Source of the DNA: Typhlomys cinereus
Taxonomy: Eukaryota; Chordata; Mammalia; Rodentia; Platacanthomyidae
Reading direction: 5' to 3'
NCBI GenBank assembly: GCA_023101885.1
Contig: JALPQD010000248.1
Span: 248,001-312,000, forward strand
Length of the DNA stretch: 64,000 nt
The notes under the pieces were generated by a model, which did no database searches, was not told where the DNA came from, and worked only from the letters and a program-made list of their open reading frames with translations. Shown piece after piece: positions 36,661 to 48,260 of the stretch. Both the position numbers and the translations under genes were made by a program. Numbering within the stretch: position 1 is the stretch's first letter; every line of letters begins with the position of its first letter.

Positions 36661-37085
36661 TCTTCACTCTTGCCACCCCCTCTTCTTCAAAGTGTCCTGA
36701 GTTTTAAGATAGAAGAGATTTGGCTTGTCTGGTTCCTGGTGAATAATGTAGCTCATTTAGTGTTATGAATCATGGTTAGTTATTGTTTTCATTTTTGCTG
36801 TTCCTGCACTGACCTTGGCTGCATCCTGATGATCAAAAGTCATCTCCTAACCAAAGATAAAAACCTGTTTAAAAGATCTTACTGTAAGAGGAGACTCAAA
36901 GGTATAGGAGTAAGACACCACAGTGAGAGGCTCAGTCTTCCATTTGCTAATTGATTAGCATCTAACTGCTAGTCCCTATATCCTCCCTGACCTGTTCAGT
37001 TCCAAATGACCAGAAAGTGAAGTGAAAGTAAGCTGCACAGATATCTCGATACTAACATGCAATATATGACTGTTGCCTATTTTCT

Positions 37086-37353
37086 TTTTGTAATATTATT
37101 TATTCAATTGTGCATGTGTGTGTGTGTGCGTGTATGTCTATGTGTGTAGAACCACAAGCGATTTCGATTTCAGGAACCACTATGGACCGCCTCCACCTCC
37201 TCCTTGTTTACTCTGCCCCGGGATTCACAGGCTCTGCCCTACCAGGACCAGAAATGCAGACCACCCTGCTTCTGCCCAGTGTCTATATGTGGGGTCCAGG
37301 ATCCGAACTCAGGACCTTCTGTGTGTAAGGCAGAGGCTTAACCCCTGAGCCAC
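37086..37353 (-). mobile_element. B2/ID-like SINE in L1 copy P
   Basis: Same family as 23079, but the first 10 or so bases of the head (GGGGCTGGAG) are missing, so it is slightly 5'-truncated. The TG array is at 37106-37147. An imperfect 16-bp target duplication, ctgttgcctattttct / ctgttgcatattttct, lies at 37070-37085 and 37354-37369. Confidence 0.9.
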
Positions 37354-37460
37354 CTGTTGCATATTTTCTCTGTTGAAGTATGTTCCTCTATCTCCTTTCT
37401 TTTGAAGGCTTCCCTCCCCTTCCATCTTGTTTATAATCCTTTTGCAATTACAGTGGGTAC

Positions 37461-38994
37461 TTTTTTTATTTCCAGCCATACAAACTTAATAGGTACACCA
37501 GTCCCACCCCTCCCTACAACTCCCTATCCCCCTGTGCCCCCCTCCCCTCCCCCTTCCTTCCCTATCCCCCAGTGCCTGGCCCTCCCATCCCCGGAGCATT
37601 CTTTAATGTCCATGCCAAACTCTCCTCTGGGTCCTCCTCTCAGATGAGGTGCAAGGACCCAGTGGCATTTCCCAGAACCCTTTCCTCTGTTCTCCTTAAG
37701 CATAGGGACACTGCTGAGGCTGTCGAACCCTTGCCTCCAAGGATCCTAATGCCTTTAGAAAATGCTAGACTTTGTGGGGTCAATAGTGTGTTGGACATTA
37801 TGCAGGGCATGTAAAGTCCAAATATCATTGCTTTGGCCCTAACTTGTGTGCAGTATCTTGCATATCATCACTCCTCCCATCCTTGTGCTCTTACAATCTT
37901 ACTGCCCCCTCTTCCGCAAATTTCCCTGAGCATCAGGATGGGAGAGATTAGGCTGGCCTAGTTCCAGGTGGTTGATATAGAGTCTCTGATGTTCTGGATT
38001 ATGGTTTTTTGATTTTTTTTTCAATTATGCTGCTCCTGCAATGCCCTTCACTCCATCCTGATGGGTATTGGATGTCACCCCCTGGCCAGTGATAAAAAAC
38101 TGTTAGAGTCTTGTTATAAGAGTATATTCAAAGGTAGATGTAATAAAAGTAGGAAACCGCGGTGAGAGAGGGGTCAATCACCTATTTGCGAAATGGTTAC
38201 TTTCTATCTGCCAGACTATACCCCCTTCTCTTCTGGTAAGATCATACCCCATCCGTTGTAAATGATCAGGAAGGAAAGTCTGTGAACTTAACCAGATGTC
38301 TCATTACTTACTTGCAGTCTTGATGATGGCCTATTTGCTCTGCTGTAACATGGTCCCCTCTCTCCTTGTTACTGGTGTGGTCCTTCTTCCCCATCCCTCC
38401 TGTTCATAATCTTTGCAATTTTTGTAGATATTACAGAGATTTATCCTTGAGTGTCTCTAAGTGGGTTTTGTACTAGGACCCACCTAATAGGGAGTACATG
38501 TGGCACTTAATTTTCTGTGTCTGGGATACTTCACTCAATATAATGGTTTCTAATTCCATCCATTTCCCGACTAATTCCATTAATTCATCATTTTTGATGG
38601 CTGAATAGTACTTTATTGTATAGATGTACCACGTTTTCTTTATCCACTCATCAACTGTTGGACATTTGGATTGATTCCATGACTTTGCTATTGTAAACAG
38701 TGCTGCTATGAACATGATCGTGCTCGTGCTATCGAGGTAAATTTTTGCTGTATGGGGGGTTATTCCCAAAAGTGGAATCTCAGGGTAATATGGCATTTCA
38801 ATCTTTAATTTCTTTAAGAATCTCCAGATGGCTCACCAAAGTGGGTGTATGAGCCTGCATTCCCACCAGCAATGTAGGAGAGTTCCCTTCTCTCCATATC
38901 CTCTCCAGCATTTGTTGTTGTTTATATTGTGGATTTTTGCCATCCTAACCAGGTGAGATGATACCTAAGGGAAGTTTGGATTTGCATTTCCCTG
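37461..38994 (-). mobile_element. L1 copy Q: 5'-truncated LINE-1 nested in copy P
   Basis: The minus strand reads the end of ORF2 (38994-38473, ending in a stop after SLLGGS), then a 3' UTR with a G-rich tract (37500-37590 as C-rich on the plus strand), then the A tail (T run at 37461). The 10-bp target duplication acagtgggta lies at 37450-37459 and 38995-39004. ORF2 pieces are open for 107 codons but lack all catalytic domains. Confidence 0.9.
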
Positions 38995-39221
38995 ACAGTG
39001 GGTATTACAGAGATTTACCTTTGGGTATCTCATTAAGTGGGATTGGAACTAACATCCACTTACTAGGGAGTTTAACTTTCTGTGTCTAATTTCCTCTAAT
39101 GCCATCCATTTCTCAGTAAATTTCATTATTCATTTTTTTTAAGCCTGAGTATTTTTGCATTGTAAAAATGTACCACATTTTCATTATCATTTCTTCAAAT
39201 CTTAGGCATTTGGGTTGATTC

Positions 39222-39804
39222 TGTCCTGGTCCACAAACCAAGATAAAATGCATGAAACAGAAATGGAAGTGGGAAGAATTGATCAGGCATCAGGTCAAAG
39301 GGAGCCTAGAATGTCCTCCATCATGTAATCCAATTGAATTGTAGAATACATGAGTATTTATAAGAAAACAATCAGAGAAAAGCAGGCCCAAATTCTTTAC
39401 AGGATTATGTTAAATGTATACCTTCTGGCTAACAAAGAAAAGGCAGGAGTGACATCTACTTACTGGGTGTGATTTTTAGAAGTTAGATTTAGAAGCAAGC
39501 ATGACACTTAGTGTTTAAAGGGAATGGACAATAAATGTCTCAAAACAGAGTTACCTGGTTACTGTGATATGTGTATTATCTTGTGATCCATGCATTAACA
39601 TATCTAATGTCTCACATGCACAGGCAACAAACTGCAGGGACAAGTTTAACCTGGCCAGTTCTGAGAACAAAAACAATCTGAAAAGAGACAGGAGGTAAAC
39701 TCAACCCCCAGAGGGAGGAATTCACCTAACAACTGCCCATTTCAGATGCTAGTGTGTCATTGTCTAGAGAGCAGGCTTTAGGCCTGATGACTGCCCCCCC
39801 CACA
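39222..39804. mobile_element. Solo LTR of an endogenous retrovirus in L1 copy P
   Basis: A 583-bp block interrupts L1 ORF2 between GGGTTGATTC and TGATTTCATGAC. It begins TGTCCTGG and ends CCCCACA, the TG...CA ends of a retroviral LTR. A 6-bp duplication, tgattc / tgattt (one mismatch), flanks it at 39216-39221 and 39805-39810. A TATTTATAAG box near 39354 and AATAAA near 39530 suggest plus-strand orientation, though this is inference. There is no internal viral sequence, so it would be a recombined single LTR. The family cannot be named from sequence alone. A 6-bp duplication fits class II (ERVK-like) best, and a 5-bp family is possible if one base matches by chance. Confidence 0.75.
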
Positions 39805-40213
39805 TGATTTCATGACTTTGCTATTGTAAATAGTGCTGCAATGAACATGGTTGTGTCACTTTAGTGAATTGCTGCATTATGGGAGATTATTCCAAGTATT
39901 GGTATAGCAGGATCATATGGCAATTCAATCCTTAATTTTTTTAGAAATTGCCACACTGATCTTCATAGTGTTTTAAGCCTACATTCGCACCAGCAATGTA
40001 TGAGATTTCTCTTCTCTCCACACTCTCACTAGCATTCAGTGTTGTTTTTATCGTGGATTTTCAACATCCTGACCAGGGTCAGATGATATTTCAGGGTAGG
40101 TTTGATTTGCGTTTCCCTGATAGCTACGGATGTGGGACATTTTTTAAGATATTTATTAGACATTTTGATTTCATCCCTGGAAAAGATTCCTTTGAGTTCC
40201 CAGGTCCATTTTC

Positions 40214-41869
40214 TTTTTTTTTTAATTTTATTTTATTTTATTTATTTTGGCTCATACAAACTTTTTTTTAATTTATTTTTCTGCTCACACAAATGTAACA
40301 GGTACCCCTGTCCCCTCCCTCCCTCCCCCCCTCCCTGAACCTCCCCGCTCCCTCCCCCCTTTATTCCCCTTCCTTTTCCCCCTCCTTCTCTTTCTCACAG
40401 TGCTCCTTCCCCCCATCTCTGAAGCATCCTTTAACATATATATCAAACTTTTCTCTGGGTCCTCCTCTCTGATGAGTAAGGACTCAGGACTTTCCTAGAA
40501 CTCTTTCTTGTTGCCCCTTAAGTATAGGAACACTATTGTGACTGTTAATACCTTGCTTCTAAGATCCTAGTGCCTTTAGTACATGCTAGACTTTGAGGGG
40601 TCATAAATGTTGGTCATTGTGCATGATGCAGATTCCATATAATTGCTTCAACCTAACTTGTGTGAGTGTCTTGCAATTCATGACTCCTCCCATCCTTGTG
40701 CTCTTACAATCTTACCACACCCTCTTCCGCAAATTTCCCTGAGCTTCAGGATGGGGAGAGTTTAGGCAGGCCTTATTCCAGGAGGTTGATATAGCGTCTT
40801 TGATGCTCTGAATTATAGATTGTTGATTTTTTTTTCAGTTTGGCTGCTCCTGGAATGCGCTTGGCTCCATCCTGATGGGTATTGGATGTTACCCCCTGGC
40901 CAGAGATAAAAAGCTATTAAAATAGAGTCTTAAAAGAGTAGATTCAAAGGTAGATGGAATAAGAGTAGGAGACCACGGTGGGGGCCGGGATCAGTCTCCC
41001 ATTTGTAAAATGGTTACCTTCTATCTGCCAGACTGTATGCCCTCTTTTTCTGGTAAGATCATACCCCATCAGTTGCAAATGACCAGGAAGGACAGTCTGT
41101 GAGCTTAACCAGATGTCTCATTACTTAATTGCAGTTCTTGATGGTGGCCTATTATCTCTGCTGTAGCATGATCCCCTCTCTCCTTGTTTCTGGTGGGGCC
41201 CTCCTTCTCTTTTTAACCTGTTTATAATCTTTGCAACTACTGTAGGTATTACAGAGATTTATCTGAGTATTGTGAGTATGTCTCTAAGTGGGTTTGGTAC
41301 TAGGATCCACCTATTTAGTACGTAAGGCACTTAATTTTCTGTGTGTGGGATACATTACCCAATATAATTGTTTCTAATTCCATCCATTTCCCAGCACATT
41401 GCATTAATTCATCATTTTTGATGGCTGAGTAGTACTCCATTGTATAGATGTACCACGGTTTCCTTATCCACTCGTCAACTGTTGAGCATTTGGGTTGATT
41501 CCATGACTTTGCTATTGTAAACTGCGCTGCTATGAACATGGTCGTGCTTGTGGTGTCAAGGTGAATTTTTGCTGTATGGGGGGTTATTCCCAAGAGTGGA
41601 ACCGCTGGGTCATATGGCATTTCAATCTTTAATTTATTTAAGAATTGCCAAACGGCTCACCAGAGTGGTTGTATAAGCCTGCATTCCCACCAGCAATATA
41701 GGAGAGTTCCCTTCTCTCCACATCCTCTCCAGCATTTGTTGTTTGTATTGTGGATTTTTGAAATCCAGACCGGGGTGAGATGATATCTCAGCGAGGTTTT
41801 GATTTCTATTTCCCTGATGGCTAAGGATGTGGAGCATTTTTTAAGACATTTGTTAGACATTTTAATTTA
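40214..41869 (-). mobile_element. L1 copy R: 5'-truncated LINE-1 next to copy P
   Basis: The T-rich left end (40214-40285) contains two L1-like 3' termini in a row (GGCTCATACAAAC, then CTGCTCACACAAATG). The 3' UTR follows, then ORF2 C-terminal part (41869 down to about 41315) with the [28 protein letters not shown] and [18 protein letters not shown] blocks. A stop at 41315 comes a few codons early. No target duplication was found, and copy P does not resume on its right side. Confidence 0.85.
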
Positions 41870-42547
41870 ATCCATATAAGTCACATGGAATGAGGTCTTG
41901 AGGAATGAAACACTGTAGATTATGTGAGGTTCAATACACTCTCAGCTCTGCTGACATGAAATGTGCCAACATGATTAGATCTGTGAGCTGATTAAGTAAA
42001 GAATATGCAATAAATATCAGCAGACAGTCGATGAGATATGAATGGAGAAGTCTCCTTTCAACAGATACATTTCATCAGAGGAGTCCAATATATTACTACT
42101 CATCAATATCATCAGGTCATCATATCAAAATGTCAGCTGTCAGTGGCTTTACTGCAGGTTGAATATCATGGTCGTTGTAGTCTTGCTGATTAATTAAGTG
42201 GTTGTTTGGGTCTAAATAGGATTTTTATTATATGATTTCTTATTTAATTTTTCATTTCTATATTTTTCTCTCCATGGGGCTGAAGTTTCTCACATTGGAT
42301 TGATTTCACCATTTACAAAAACAACAAAGTTACTTTGAATTTCAGCTCAATAATTTTTTAAAGGTTTCAACTCAGTGTAGGCATTCTTTCTCATTTAGAA
42401 TAAAGAACAATATAATTCACATCAATTTCTATGTGGATGGAGCCACACTATTTCTGTCATCTGTAGGTTAGTGCTGCATTTCATAAGACTAATAAGTGAT
42501 TTCTTATTGCCAGTGTCTTCATTAGTAAATATCGTTTCCCTCTTTTA
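41870..42547. other. Spacer, no gene seen
   Basis: Apparently unique AT-rich sequence, with the left target duplication of copy T at its end. Nothing coding recognised. Confidence 0.5.
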
Positions 42548-42561
42548 CTTCATTTATTATT

Positions 42562-44388
42562 TTTTTATTTCCACTCATACAAACTTAAAAGGTACACCGG
42601 GCCTCCCTCCCTCCAACCCCCTGTACTCCTGTACCCCTCTCCATCCCCTAGTGCCTCCCCCTCCCATAACTGGAGCATCCTTCAATGTGCATGCCAGACT
42701 CTCCTCTGGGTCCTCCTCTCTGATGATGTACAAGGACCCAGTGGCATTTCCCAGAACATTTTCCTGTGTTATCATTAAGCATAGGAACACTACTGTGGCT
42801 GTCAATCCCTTGCCTCCCAGGATCTTAGTGCCTTTACCAAATGCTAGACTTTGTGAGGTCAATAGTGTGTTGGACATTGCGCAGGGCATGTAAAGTCCAA
42901 ATATGATTGCTTCAGCCCTAACTTCTCTGGAGTATCTTGCATATCATTGCTCCTCCCATCCTTGTGCTCTTACAATCTTACCACCCCCTCTTCCGCAAAT
43001 TTCCCTGAACTTCAGGATGGGTAGAGATTAGGCTAGCCTAGTTCCAGGTGGTTGATATAGAGTCTCTGAAGTTCTGGATTATGGTTCGTTGATTTTTTTT
43101 CAGTTTTGCTGCTCCTGCAATGCCCTTGGCTCCACCCTGATGGGTATTGGATGTCACCCCTGGCCAGAGATAAAAACCTGTTCAATTAAAGTCTTGTTAT
43201 AAGAGTATATTCAAAGGTAGATGTAATAAAAGTAGGAAACCGCGGTGAGGGAGGGGGTCAATCACCATCTGCGAAATGGTTACTTCTTTCTATCTGCCAG
43301 ACTGTACACCCTCCCCTTCTGGTAAGATCATACCCCCAGTTGTACATGATCAGGAAGGAAAGTCTGTGAACTTAACCAGATTGGGCTACGCCAACAGTTC
43401 CTAAACAGACATCCAATAGCCCAGTCACTGCTACCAAATCTCAACAGTTGGGATCTGGTGAAATTAGAGAGTTTTTTTTTTCAGATAAAGACATTGTAAC
43501 ATGAGCTCAAAGGCAACCCAGAGAATGGGAGTAAATCTTCACTAACCACATATCTGATAGAGCTCTATTATCCAGAGTGCACAAAGAACTTAGAAAACTA
43601 AACACTAAGGAAACAAATGGCCCAATTAAAAAATGGGCCCTGGAACTTAAAAGAAAATTTACCAGGGATGAAATTAAAATGTTTAACAAATATCTTAAAA
43701 AATGCTCCACATCCTTAGCCATCAGGGAAATGCAAATCAAAACTTCCCTGAGATATCATCTCACCCTGGTCAGGATGGCAAAAATCCACAATACAAACAA
43801 CAACAAATGCTGGAGAGGATGCGGAGAGTGGGGAACTCTCCTACATTGCTGGTGGGAATGCAGGCTCATACAGCCACTCTGGCGAGCTGTCTGGAGATTC
43901 TTAAGGAAACTAAAGATTGAAATGCCATATGACCCTGCTATTCCACTTTTGGTAATAATGCCCCATACAGCAAAAATTCTCCTTGATAGCAAAAGCATGA
44001 CCATATTCATAGCAGCACTGTTTACAATAGCAAACTCATGGAATCAACTCAGATGTCCAACATTGATGAGTGGATAAGGAAACGTGGTACATCTATACAA
44101 TGGAATACTACTCAGCCATTAAAAATGATGAATTAATGAAATTTGCCGGGAAATGGATGGAATTAGAAACAATTATATTGAGTGAAGTATCCCAGACCTA
44201 GAAAATTATGCACCATATGTACTCCCTAATAGGTGGCTCCTAGTACCAAACCCACTTAGAGACACTCAAAGATAAACCTCTGTAATACCTACAGTAATTG
44301 CTAAGATTATGAACAGGAGGGATGGGGAAGGAGGGCCACACCAAAAACAAGGAGAGGGGACCATGTTACAGCAGAGATAATAGGCCTC
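42562..44388 (-). mobile_element. L1 copy T: LINE-1 with 5' inversion (twin priming)
   Basis: The left part, 42562-43380, is minus-strand L1 3' UTR with its A tail at the left. The right part, 43381-44388, is plus-strand L1: ORF2 C-terminal sequence, its stop (44241-44243), and the first 145 bp or so of the 3' UTR. The two parts are adjacent regions of one L1 3' end, with about 30 bp missing between them. A perfect 14-bp target duplication, cttcatttattatt, lies at 42548-42561 and 44389-44402. This is the classic twin-priming product, one insertion event and not two elements. Confidence 0.93.
43381..44243 (+). pseudogene. L1 ORF2 C-terminal fragment in the inverted part of copy T
   Basis: A 166-codon open stretch at 43577-44077 covers [18 protein letters not shown], the knuckle [18 protein letters not shown] and the [10 protein letters not shown] block. 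No catalytic domain is present. A one-base loss near 44070 breaks the frame. Confidence 0.85.
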
Positions 44389-44421
44389 CTTCATTTATTA
44401 TTGTTATATTTCATTTATGTC

Positions 44422-44715
44422 TTTTTAAATGAATTAATTTGTGTGGGTGTGTGTGCGTGTGTGTGTGTGCGTGTGCATGTGTGTGTGTGTGTGGTGTGTG
44501 TGGTGTCAGAGGGCACTGTATGACCCTATGGAGGACTAAAGGTGACTTTGGGAACTATCCTGGTTTGCTTCTACTTCCTTTACTTCTCTCTGGAATTTCC
44601 CAGGCTCTGCGAACCAAGGCCAGAGTACAGGCTGCTGATGTTTCTACCTGGGTGTTTACAGGAGACTTTCTGCTTGCTAGGCAGTCTTGATGCCTGAGCC
44701 ATATCTCCAGGCTTG
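44422..44715 (-). mobile_element. Older tRNA-derived SINE with TG repeat
   Basis: The tail side TTTTTAAATGAATTAATTT is followed by TG repeats (44440-44505). The body has GTGACTTTGGGAACTATCCTGG, and the head reads CCTGAGCCATATCTCCAGGCTTG on the plus strand. It is the same older family as 15805 and 48805. No certain target duplication. Confidence 0.75.
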
Positions 44716-45154
44716 TTTGCATTTTTCAAGACGGAGTCTTAGGTACCCTAATCTGATCGCACATTGTAGCTGAGTATAACTTCTCGAACTTCTGACATTG
44801 AGTGATCAGATTAAACTTTTAGACACCATATGTGCTTTACATGGGAATATTGATTGAATTCAAGGCCAAAGGCAAGCATTGCCAATAATGAAGCTATATC
44901 TCCAGACAACATTGCCTTATTTATTTGAGTGATATCTGTTATGCTCAGACTTGACCTTGCTTTTGACTTCACTCCCATTAGTGGAGTCTGTGGAATCACT
45001 TATCAGCATCCATCTCCCATGACAGAAAGTGAACTTACACTTTTTTGCACACATTGTTCTTGCATTTTTGTTCATCAGAGAGTTGGTAATTTTATTCTGC
45101 AATGGTAATTAATGGTAATGTTATTGCATGATGTTTTGTTTGGACTGCATTTCT
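44716..45154. other. Spacer, no gene seen
   Basis: No supported feature. Short open frames only. Confidence 0.45.
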
Positions 45155-45189
45155 TTTTTTTCTTTCTATTCATACAACTTTAACAGGTA
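45155..45189 (-). mobile_element. Ultra-short L1 3' end (about 35 bp)
   Basis: TTTTTTCTTTCTATTCATACAACTTTAACAGGTA is the last 25 or so bases of the L1 3' UTR plus A tail, reversed. A short duplication, catttct, flanks it at 45148-45154 and 45190-45196. It looks like a nearly aborted L1 insertion. Confidence 0.65.
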
Positions 45190-45196
45190 CATTTCT

Positions 45197-45600
45197 GATA
45201 AATTCTCTACATACAGTGAAAGCATTACTTGTTCGTATCAGGACTTAGAAAACACAATATAGGAGAGATCATGTGGTCCATTCTTCACTGCAGGATTATC
45301 TATTACTGATAGAGTTAGGCAGAAGGGGAGTCCTGCTTTTAGTTGTTTCCTACCATAAGCCCCACAAGGCCCAAGTTAATAGTTCCAATAATGACACATA
45401 TAACCTTATTTAAACTCAATGGCTCACAAAGCAAGATGAAAAGTTATGAATCTTGGGACAGCATTGATAGGGAGTAGTATATGTTAATAGGAATGGGAGA
45501 AAAAGAAACAGTAGGAGGAGAGAGTAGTAAGAATGCATTCGATACATGCATGAAATGTTCAAAAAATGAACTTAGTCAATAAATGAAAAAAAGGAAATGC
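45197..45600. other. Spacer, no gene seen
   Basis: A/G-rich at the right end (45490-45595). Nothing recognised. Confidence 0.45.
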
Positions 45601-46494
45601 ATTTTATTTTTATTTTTTTAATTTTTTTATTTTAACATTTTTATTATTATTTCCGCTCATACAAAATTAATAGGTACACCAGTTTCCTCCCTCCCGCCTC
45701 CTCCCCCATCCCCCTGCTCCCCCTCCCCTCACCTCTCTCTCCCCATCCCCCAGTGCCTCCCCCCCCAATCCCTGGAGAATCCTTTAATGTGCATGCCAGA
45801 CTCTCCTCTGGGCCCTCCTCTCCGATAACATACAAGGACCCAGTGGCATTTTCCTGAACCCTTTCCTTTCCTGTGTTCCCCTTAAGCATAGGAACACTGC
45901 TGTGGCTGTCAATCCCTTCCCTCCAAGGATCTTGGTGCCTTTAGCAAATGCTAGACTTTGTGGGGTCAATAGTGTGTTGGACATTGAGCAGGGCATGCAA
46001 AGTCCAATTATGATTGCTTCGGCCCTAACTTGTGTGGAGTATCTTGCATATCATTGTTCCTCCCATCCTTGTGCTCTTACAATCTTACCACCCCCTCTTC
46101 CACAAATTTCCCTGAGCTTTAGGATGGGGAGAGATTAGGCTGGCCTAGTTTCCAGGTGGTTGATATAGAGTCTCTGAAGTTCTGGATTATGGTTTTTGAT
46201 TTTCTTTTGCAGTTTTGCTGCTCCTGCAATGTCCTTCACTTCATCCTGATGAGTATGGTATATCACCCCCTGGCCAGAGACAAAAAGCTGTTAAACTGGA
46301 GTCTTGTTATAAGCACATTCAAAGGTAGATGTATAAAAGTAGGAAACCGCAGTGAGGGAGGGGTCAATCACCCATTTGCAAAATGGTTACTTTTTATCTG
46401 CCAGACTATATGCCCTCCCCTTCTGGTGAGATCATACTCCATCAATTATAAATGATCAGGAACGAAAGTCTGTGAACTTAACCAGATTTCCCTA
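45601..46494 (-). mobile_element. L1 copy W: 3' UTR-only LINE-1 fragment
   Basis: A long T-rich left end (45601-45650) leads to CCGCTCATACAAAATTAATAGG, a C-rich tract (45685-45770), and 3' UTR sequence up to GTGAACTTAACCAGA at 46494. Its 3' end carries the AACATTTTTATTATTATTTC variant also seen in copy BB and, with changes, in N. It ends at the same L1 base as the 3' segment of copy T. Confidence 0.85.
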
Positions 46495-46870
46495 TTTCAC
46501 AAACATCCCTGTCTCACCTCTTTCCCTCCTTCCTACTTCCCCTTCCTCTCCCATCTTCCTCTCCTTTAACTAATTCAGGTCTCCCCTCTTATTTTCCTGC
46601 CTGTCTGCTTATGTGGGCTCCAGGGTTTCCTTCTGATTATCTGCTCTAGTAAGGGCTCAGGCCTCTGAGGCCCTTTCCTTGGGGAGACCCACTAGACTTT
46701 CACTGTCTAGTTTTAATCCCTAAGTTTTCACTAATGTAGTTATTTCTCCTGTAGTTATCACCAGTCTATTATTACAATATATCTATTACACCCAATGTGG
46801 TTATTGCTTTTATCACCTTGACACTCATGAATGCATGGCTCACATTTGACAATGCATTCCATTAATCAGT
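46495..46870 (-). mobile_element. Older, diverged L1 3' UTR fragment
   Basis: CTATTTCACAAACATCCCTGTC and the pyrimidine-rich stretch after it align loosely with the L1 3' terminus. GTAAGGGCTCAGGC...CCTTGGGGAGA and CTAGTTTTAATCCCTAAG align with the 3' UTR seen in copy P. It is much more diverged than copy W, which abuts it. Confidence 0.5.
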
Positions 46871-48080
46871 TCTAAGTGTTCTAAGTGGTGTGTTCTTTTA
46901 TTTGTTAGAATATAGAAGAAAAATGTTTCTTTATAGGTGTACTAAAGACTTAAGTTGACACGTCTATCTAACTGGCATATTCTCATATAATTTATTTCTT
47001 AAATTGATATGTAATGATCTTTTACCATCCATAATTGGGTGTTTGAATGCACCATGTCTGCTATTAAGTAGCATCGTATCTCCTTGCAATGAAAGTGAAA
47101 ATACATTTGTCTGGATTCTGTTTTTGCTATGCTCTTCCATTATAAATTTTAAAACATTACATATGAAACACTAGAAAATTCTCCATTTACAAACACTTCA
47201 GTATCTCCTTTTCTTTATAATTATGGAGTGGAATGTAATGATAAAACACACAAGACTAAACATTAGAATGGGTATCTATATGATGCATTTGTAGATTTTA
47301 ATGAGCTTCATCTGAAAGATTTTTCTGGGGTATTCAAAGTGATTTACTTGCTAACAGGAAAGCTTTTAGGAAATACGTCTGGACTGTTATTCATAGTTAC
47401 ACTTAAAGTGATAGCATTGGGTAAAATCATAGTGTGGGGCAGATTAAGAATGATAATTTAACAGAGATTTTAGTAGTCCCTTGAGGAACACTGACATTTG
47501 GAGATTATAGACAAGGAACCAAATGTGAGTTAGTAGGAGAACTAAGTGCATTTAATGTCACAGAAATGAAAGCAAAGCACTTTAAATACAGGAGAATTCA
47601 CAGAAGTCAGCAAAGATCTCAACAATAACAAGGTTTGAGAAGCAAGTCATTTCCAATCATGCTAAAAAGCTAATTTTCTAATAAGTTCAGCTTTATCTTG
47701 GTGGGAACTAATGTAGAAATTAGTATAAGTCACAGATTCTGGGCTTTAGATAGTAATCATAGAAGAAATCTTTTAAATTCTTGAAATTAAAGAAGTATTT
47801 TAAAGGAAATCACGGGTTTTAATATTTACATCCCATTGACCAAAGGTTTTTTTTTTTTCCATGTGGCAAAACTACTACAAGAAACTACTGCACTAGGTAC
47901 CCATGTCAAAATTCCCACTACATAATCTTCCTAAGAAGCAGAGAATAAAGGGTTGAGATCATGAGGGTTGAGACCATCCCATCACACTATATAAATATTT
48001 TAATAAAGTAGGTGAAGTGATCTAACTCATCCCATCTACAATAAAACATGTAGCAATAAAGAATGCTTTATGATTTTTGA
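46871..48080. other. AT-rich spacer, no gene seen
   Basis: About 1.2 kb with no recognisable gene, RNA or repeat. A T run lies at 47847-47858. Confidence 0.5.
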
Positions 48081-48260
48081 TAGTTTTTATATTCTTTCAG
48101 TTCATACATATATACAAGGTACTTGTTCATACCCACCACCCACTCCCTCTCCAACTTCCTCCAGTACCCATTACGCAGGCACTTCCCATCTTTGCTTCTG
48201 TTTATAATATTGAACTGAATCCAGTTAGTGAAGTTGTAGTGTGTGGAGGAAAGGGGGTTG
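48081..48260 (-). mobile_element. Possible very old L1 3' end
   Basis: TTTCAGTTCATACATATATACAAGGTAC followed by a C-rich stretch mimics the reversed L1 3' terminus (CCACTCATACAAACTTAACAGGTAC). The rest has drifted too far to be sure. Confidence 0.3.

Larger units (their letters stand above)
34236..40213 (-). mobile_element. L1 copy P: old LINE-1 3' half broken by four insertions
   Basis: This is the oldest L1 of the cluster, clearly more diverged than its neighbours. On the minus strand it runs from within ORF2 (about 40213) to the 3' UTR and tail (34236). Pieces are 34236-34751, 36673-37085, 37370-37460, 39005-39221 and 39811-40213. These fall in order along the L1 sequence once the inserts are removed. 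The inserts are an RBPMS2 processed pseudogene, a SINE, L1 copy Q and a solo LTR, each with its own target duplication. The net L1 length is about 1.6 kb. The ORF2 part is too decayed to list separately. Confidence 0.88.
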
